Shown piece by piece: positions 61,242 through 64,000 of a stretch of 64,000 nt of DNA. The position numbers were made by a program, and so were the translations under genes. The notes beneath the pieces are model-generated. The model ran no database searches. It saw only the letters and a program-made list of their open reading frames with translations, and was not told the DNA's origin. Position 1 is the stretch's first letter, and the number at the start of each line of letters is the position of its first letter. Origin of the DNA: Thermomicrobium sp. 4228-Ro (lineage in GTDB: Bacteria > Chloroflexota > Chloroflexia > Thermomicrobiales > Thermomicrobiaceae); NCBI RefSeq assembly GCF_026241205.1, contig NZ_JAPFQM010000006.1, positions 1 through 64,000 on the forward strand, written 5' to 3'.

Positions 61242-62702
61242 CTAGCCCTTCAAACAGACGATCGGGCGCAGCCGCGCTACCCGCGCGACGATACCGGCGT
61301 TGCACATCACCTCGACCACGTGCTCCACGTCCTTGTATGCACCGGGCGCTTCCTCGCTGATCGATGCCTTCCCGTGCGCCCGGACGATGATCCCCTGTTT
61401 CCGGAGCTGCTCGATGATCCGGTCAGCCGGATACTGTCGCTTCGCCTGTCGGCGTGACTTCGCGCGTCCGGCTCCGTGCAACGCCGTTCCGAACGTCTCA
61501 CGCATCCCCTGTTCCGTCCCGACCAGGATGTAACTCGCTGTCCCCATCGTTCCACCGACCAGTACCGGCTGACCGACAGCGCGATAGCGTTCCGGGATCT
61601 CCGGTCGTCCCGGCCCGAACGCGCGCGTCGAGCCCTTCCGGTGCACCAGCAACCGGCGCCGCTCCCCATCGACCTCGTGCACTTCCCACTTCACCGTGTT
61701 GTGAGCGACTTCGTACAGCGTCTCGATCGCGGTGTCCGGCACCCGGAGCGCCTTCCAGAACGCTTCGCGCACGAGATGCGTCAGCACCTGCCGATTCGCG
61801 AACGCGCAATTGGCACCAGCCATCACCGCTCGGAAATACTGCTGACCCTCCGGACTCTCGATCGGTGCGCAGACCAGTTCCCGATCCGGTACTTCGATGC
61901 CGTACTTCTTCGTCGCCTTCTCCAGGAACGGCAGGTAGTCCGTCCCGATCTGGTGTCCCAGTGCCCGGCTGCCGGTATGCAACATGATCACGATCTGCCC
62001 GACCTCGAGGCCGAACGCTTGGGCCGCACGCGCGTTATAGATCTGGTCGACGACCTGCACTTCGACATAGTGGTTGCCGGAACCGAGTGTGCCGACCTGT
62101 GCCATCTGCCGTTGCTTTGCGGTATGGCTGACGACCGACGGGTCGGCATCGCTCAAACAGCCGTGCTCCTCGATGTACTCGAGATCCTCTTCGCGCCCAT
62201 AGCCCAGCCGCACAGCGTAGCGCGCCCCCTCGCGGAGCACCCGGTCGATCTCCTTCGGTGAGAGCTTCAGCTCACCAGTGCTGCCCAAACCTGCCGGCAC
62301 GACCTCGAACAGCGTATCGGCGAGCTTCTCCTCCTTTCCCGCAATATCCCTCCGCGTGAGATGCGTCCGCAGGCAACGCACGCCGCAGTTGATGTCGAAC
62401 CCGACGCCGGCAACGCTGATCACCCCGCCTTCCTTCGGGTCGAACGCGGCCACACCACCGATCGGGAAGCCATACCCCGGGTGAACGTCAGCCATCGCCA
62501 TCGCTGCCTTGACGATTCCCGGAAGGCACGCGACGTTCTCCAGCTGCCGGATCGCGTTCCACTCCTCGGAACTCCGGTTCTCGACGAGTTCCCGGAGTGA
62601 CCGCTCGTCGAGATAGAGCCGAGCGGGCACGCGCATCCGCCCGTGCGGCGGGACCTCGAACAGATAGTCGTGGATCTTCTTGATGTTCAACGCCTTGCTC
62701 AT
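61242..62702 (-). CDS. rtcB: RNA-splicing ligase RtcB
   Basis: This 486-residue protein has the RtcB metal and guanylate site motifs: ADVHPGYGFPIGG, GVGFDINCGVRCLRT, GTLGSGNHYVEVQ (His), LHTGSRALGHQIG, VAHNTVKWE and LVHRKGSTRAFG, with GTALHGAGRAKSRRQAK near the C-terminus holding the His that becomes guanylylated. It joins RNA 2',3'-cyclic phosphate or 3'-phosphate ends to 5'-OH ends. GGGAGGGACGAGG precedes the ATG at 62702; the frame to 62774 overlaps archease. It is encoded with archease, its activator. Confidence 0.95.
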   Translation of the reverse strand: MSKALNIKKIHDYLFEVPPHGRMRVPARLYLDERSLRELVENRSSEEWNAIRQLENVACLPGIVKAAMAMADVHPGYGFPIGGVAAFDPKEGGVISVAGVGFDINCGVRCLRTHLTRRDIAGKEEKLADTLFEVVPAGLGSTGELKLSPKEIDRVLREGARYAVRLGYGREEDLEYIEEHGCLSDADPSVVSHTAKQRQMAQVGTLGSGNHYVEVQVVDQIYNARAAQAFGLEVGQIVIMLHTGSRALGHQIGTDYLPFLEKATKKYGIEVPDRELVCAPIESPEGQQYFRAVMAGANCAFANRQVLTHLVREAFWKALRVPDTAIETLYEVAHNTVKWEVHEVDGERRRLLVHRKGSTRAFGPGRPEIPERYRAVGQPVLVGGTMGTASYILVGTEQGMRETFGTALHGAGRAKSRRQAKRQYPADRIIEQLRKQGIIVRAHGKASISEEAPGAYKDVEHVVEVMCNAGIVARVARLRPIVCLKG

Positions 62703-62743
62703 CCTCGTCCCTCCCTGTCGCCCGATCTGTCGCGACCCACGCG

Positions 62744-63169
62744 TCAGAGGTCGAGCACGCAACGGAGTCGCCAACCTGACTCCGTTTGCTCAGCCAGTAG
62801 TCCGCCGTAGGTCGCTGCTTTCACCTCGATTTCGACTGCGTGTCGGTCCAAGTCGATCGGCTCGCCGTACAGCCGACCTTCCGCGATCCACTGGTCGTCG
62901 ACCCGCTCCAGCCGGGTCAGCTCGAAGTCCCGGAAGAACATCCGATGCACGTCAATAGCCGCCAGCACGGCATTCAGCAAGGCCACGTACAGCGAGCCAG
63001 GATCGTCACCACTCGCTTCGATGGAGACCACCTCGCGCGGTTCCACAGTCTCCGGATCGACCAGAAGCGCAAGGAGGCCTCGTACCCCGTCGCGCAGTGC
63101 CTCCTGCAAGCTCGCTCCTCTTGCCTCCAGACCGATATCCGCCTCATGATCCAGGTATTCCCATGGCAT
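62744..63169 (-). CDS. Archease (RtcB activator)
   Basis: This 141-residue protein begins MPWEYLDHEADIGLEARGASLQEAL, the archease signature with metal-binding His and Asp (DHEADI). It continues with LYVALLNAVLAAIDVHRMFFRDFEL and ends with VKAATYGGLLAEQTESGWRLRCVLDL, where the last strand's Asp is conserved. Archease speeds guanylylation and turnover of RtcB ligase. AAAGGAGACGATTCG precedes the ATG. The gene lies 41 nt before rtcB. Confidence 0.95.
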   Translation of the reverse strand: MPWEYLDHEADIGLEARGASLQEALRDGVRGLLALLVDPETVEPREVVSIEASGDDPGSLYVALLNAVLAAIDVHRMFFRDFELTRLERVDDQWIAEGRLYGEPIDLDRHAVEIEVKAATYGGLLAEQTESGWRLRCVLDL

Positions 63170-63266
63170 CGAATCGTCTCCTTTGGTTGCCCACTCTCAT
63201 CCACCACGGCGCCCCACCTCACCGTGGACATCCGGTCCTGGATCGTCACCAGCCCCAGATACACCC

Positions 63267-63295
63267 AGCGTAGTCACACCACTATTTCCCGTCAA
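63267..63295 (-). promoter_or_regulatory. Promoter of the archease-rtcB-HAD operon
   Basis: On the minus strand TTGACG (63290-63295) and TACGCT (63267-63272) are 17 nt apart, about 98 nt before the archease ATG. The rest of the 320-nt divergent gap (63170-63489) shows no gene; TATACT at 63424-63429 may be the -10 of the plus-strand gene that follows. Confidence 0.5.
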
Positions 63296-63489
63296 GTACA
63301 GGCCCGCTGTGCCATGCAGTACCATACCGGTGCTCCAGGCCAGCCCATCACCGCCGCGACGACACACGCTACCGAGTCGAGCGGCAAGACAGTCTCTTTT
63401 CGGCAGCACGCTATGCTGTGCCCTATACTCGACCGGGAAGGCGAGCGTCCCGGCAAATGGATCGCGAACGACGGCCTCATCGATCCAGG

Positions 63490-64000
63490 ATGGAGTCTAT
63501 CGGGTTACGCATCGATCCGCGTTGGCTTCGCGCTTGCCTACCCCTGTTGCTCGCCGGGAGTGTCGTCGTCGCGAGCCTGCTCCTCAACCGGACCGTCTTC
63601 CAGGGTGTTCCCCACACCGAGGACGAAATCGCATTCCTGTTCCAGGCAGCGACACTGGCACGCGGTCACCTTGTTGCTCCTGCGCCGCCGGTTCCAGACG
63701 CCTTCGCCATCCCGTTCGTCATCGTCCGCGACGGCATGTGGTTCGGCAAGTACCCACCCGGCTACCCGCTCGTGCTCGCCCTCGGTGTACTCGTCGGATA
63801 TCCACCGATCGTCAACGCCTTGAGTGCCGGGTTCTGCGTCCTCCTCGTCGTGGCCTTGGCCCACCGTGTCTACGATTTTCCGTCCGGCCTGCTCGCAGCT
63901 ATCCTGCTCGCCACGTCGCCGTTCTTCCTGCTCCAGGCAGCGTCCTTCATGGCGCACACCGTGTGCCTGTTGCTGACTCTCGTCTTCCTGTATTCCTTCG
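63490..64000 (+). CDS. GT-C type glycosyltransferase-like membrane protein, N-terminal part (runs off window)
   Basis: The open frame continues to the end of the window. The first 170 residues show a first membrane helix (LRACLPLLLAGSVVVASLLL), then GVPHTEDEIAFLFQAATLARGH with the acidic loop motif of GT-C enzymes (as in ArnT/PMT-type transferases), then FGKYPPGYPLVLALGVLVG and further helices. It resembles the GT-C gene at 34316-35788 in layout only. The start has a poor ribosome binding site (CCAGG adjacent to ATG), so the true start could differ slightly. Confidence 0.7.
   Translation, partial: MESIGLRIDPRWLRACLPLLLAGSVVVASLLLNRTVFQGVPHTEDEIAFLFQAATLARGHLVAPAPPVPDAFAIPFVIVRDGMWFGKYPPGYPLVLALGVLVGYPPIVNALSAGFCVLLVVALAHRVYDFPSGLLAAILLATSPFFLLQAASFMAHTVCLLLTLVFLYSF

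Overview
The window is a GC-rich bacterial chromosome segment, densely packed on both strands. Gene content suggests a thermophilic member of the Chloroflexota, most likely the Thermomicrobia: an M29 'thermophilic' aminopeptidase, a CuA-containing heme-copper reductase with CtaG, RtcB plus archease, an ECF nickel/cobalt importer, orphan tadE/tadG-like genes and proline/threonine-rich cell-surface proteins. This assignment is inference from content; no rRNA or tRNA gene was seen. -10-like elements (TAATAT, TACAAT, TAGAAT) are recognisable in several gaps.

Layout. 0-9.3 kb: a partial gene, a Uma2-like protein, an orphan Csx1-type CARF-HEPN protein, a membrane protein, a double M48 peptidase ORF, a GarR-like reductase, then a sharp breakpoint near 8.6 kb where a branched-chain amino acid binding protein and a chemotaxis receptor have both lost their 5' parts. 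9.4-17.5 kb: a HAD phosphatase, then a probable minus-strand operon (CuA subunit II, heme-copper subunit I, FNT channel, CtaG, amine oxidase). Active-site residues of subunit I point to NO reduction rather than O2 reduction. An aminotransferase and a small membrane protein follow. 17.6-27.7 kb: mutS-mutL, fabD-fabF, a palindromic repeat cluster next to a YhhQ transporter remnant, and ftsH.

27.9-42.9 kb: a minus-strand run of secreted or membrane proteins (CHRD-like, cupredoxin lipoprotein, zinc ribbon, NTF2-like), map, an EamA transporter, an LPKTG surface protein with a Thr/Pro stalk, a GT-C membrane protein, a second sortase-like surface protein, an HD phosphohydrolase, proline dehydrogenase and cbiMQO with a His-rich ATPase tail. 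43-51 kb is a regulation and envelope-stress block: primary-type sigma factor, HtrA protease, histidine kinase and response regulator, YceI lipoprotein, Tat lipoprotein hydrolase, ECF sigma factor and RskA-type anti-sigma factor. Matching 11-bp-periodic repeats lie upstream of htrA and between the response regulator and yceI. 51-56 kb: an aminopeptidase and four Tad pseudopilin-like genes. 56-64 kb: GYD protein, methyltransferase, MFS transporter, pyrD, a DUF2283-like protein, and an archease-rtcB-HAD operon; the window ends inside a GT-C type membrane protein.

Genes are often coupled by ATGA/GTGA overlaps. Four of the ten convergent gene pairs overlap by exactly 4 nt, sharing a YTAR tetranucleotide that encodes both stop codons.
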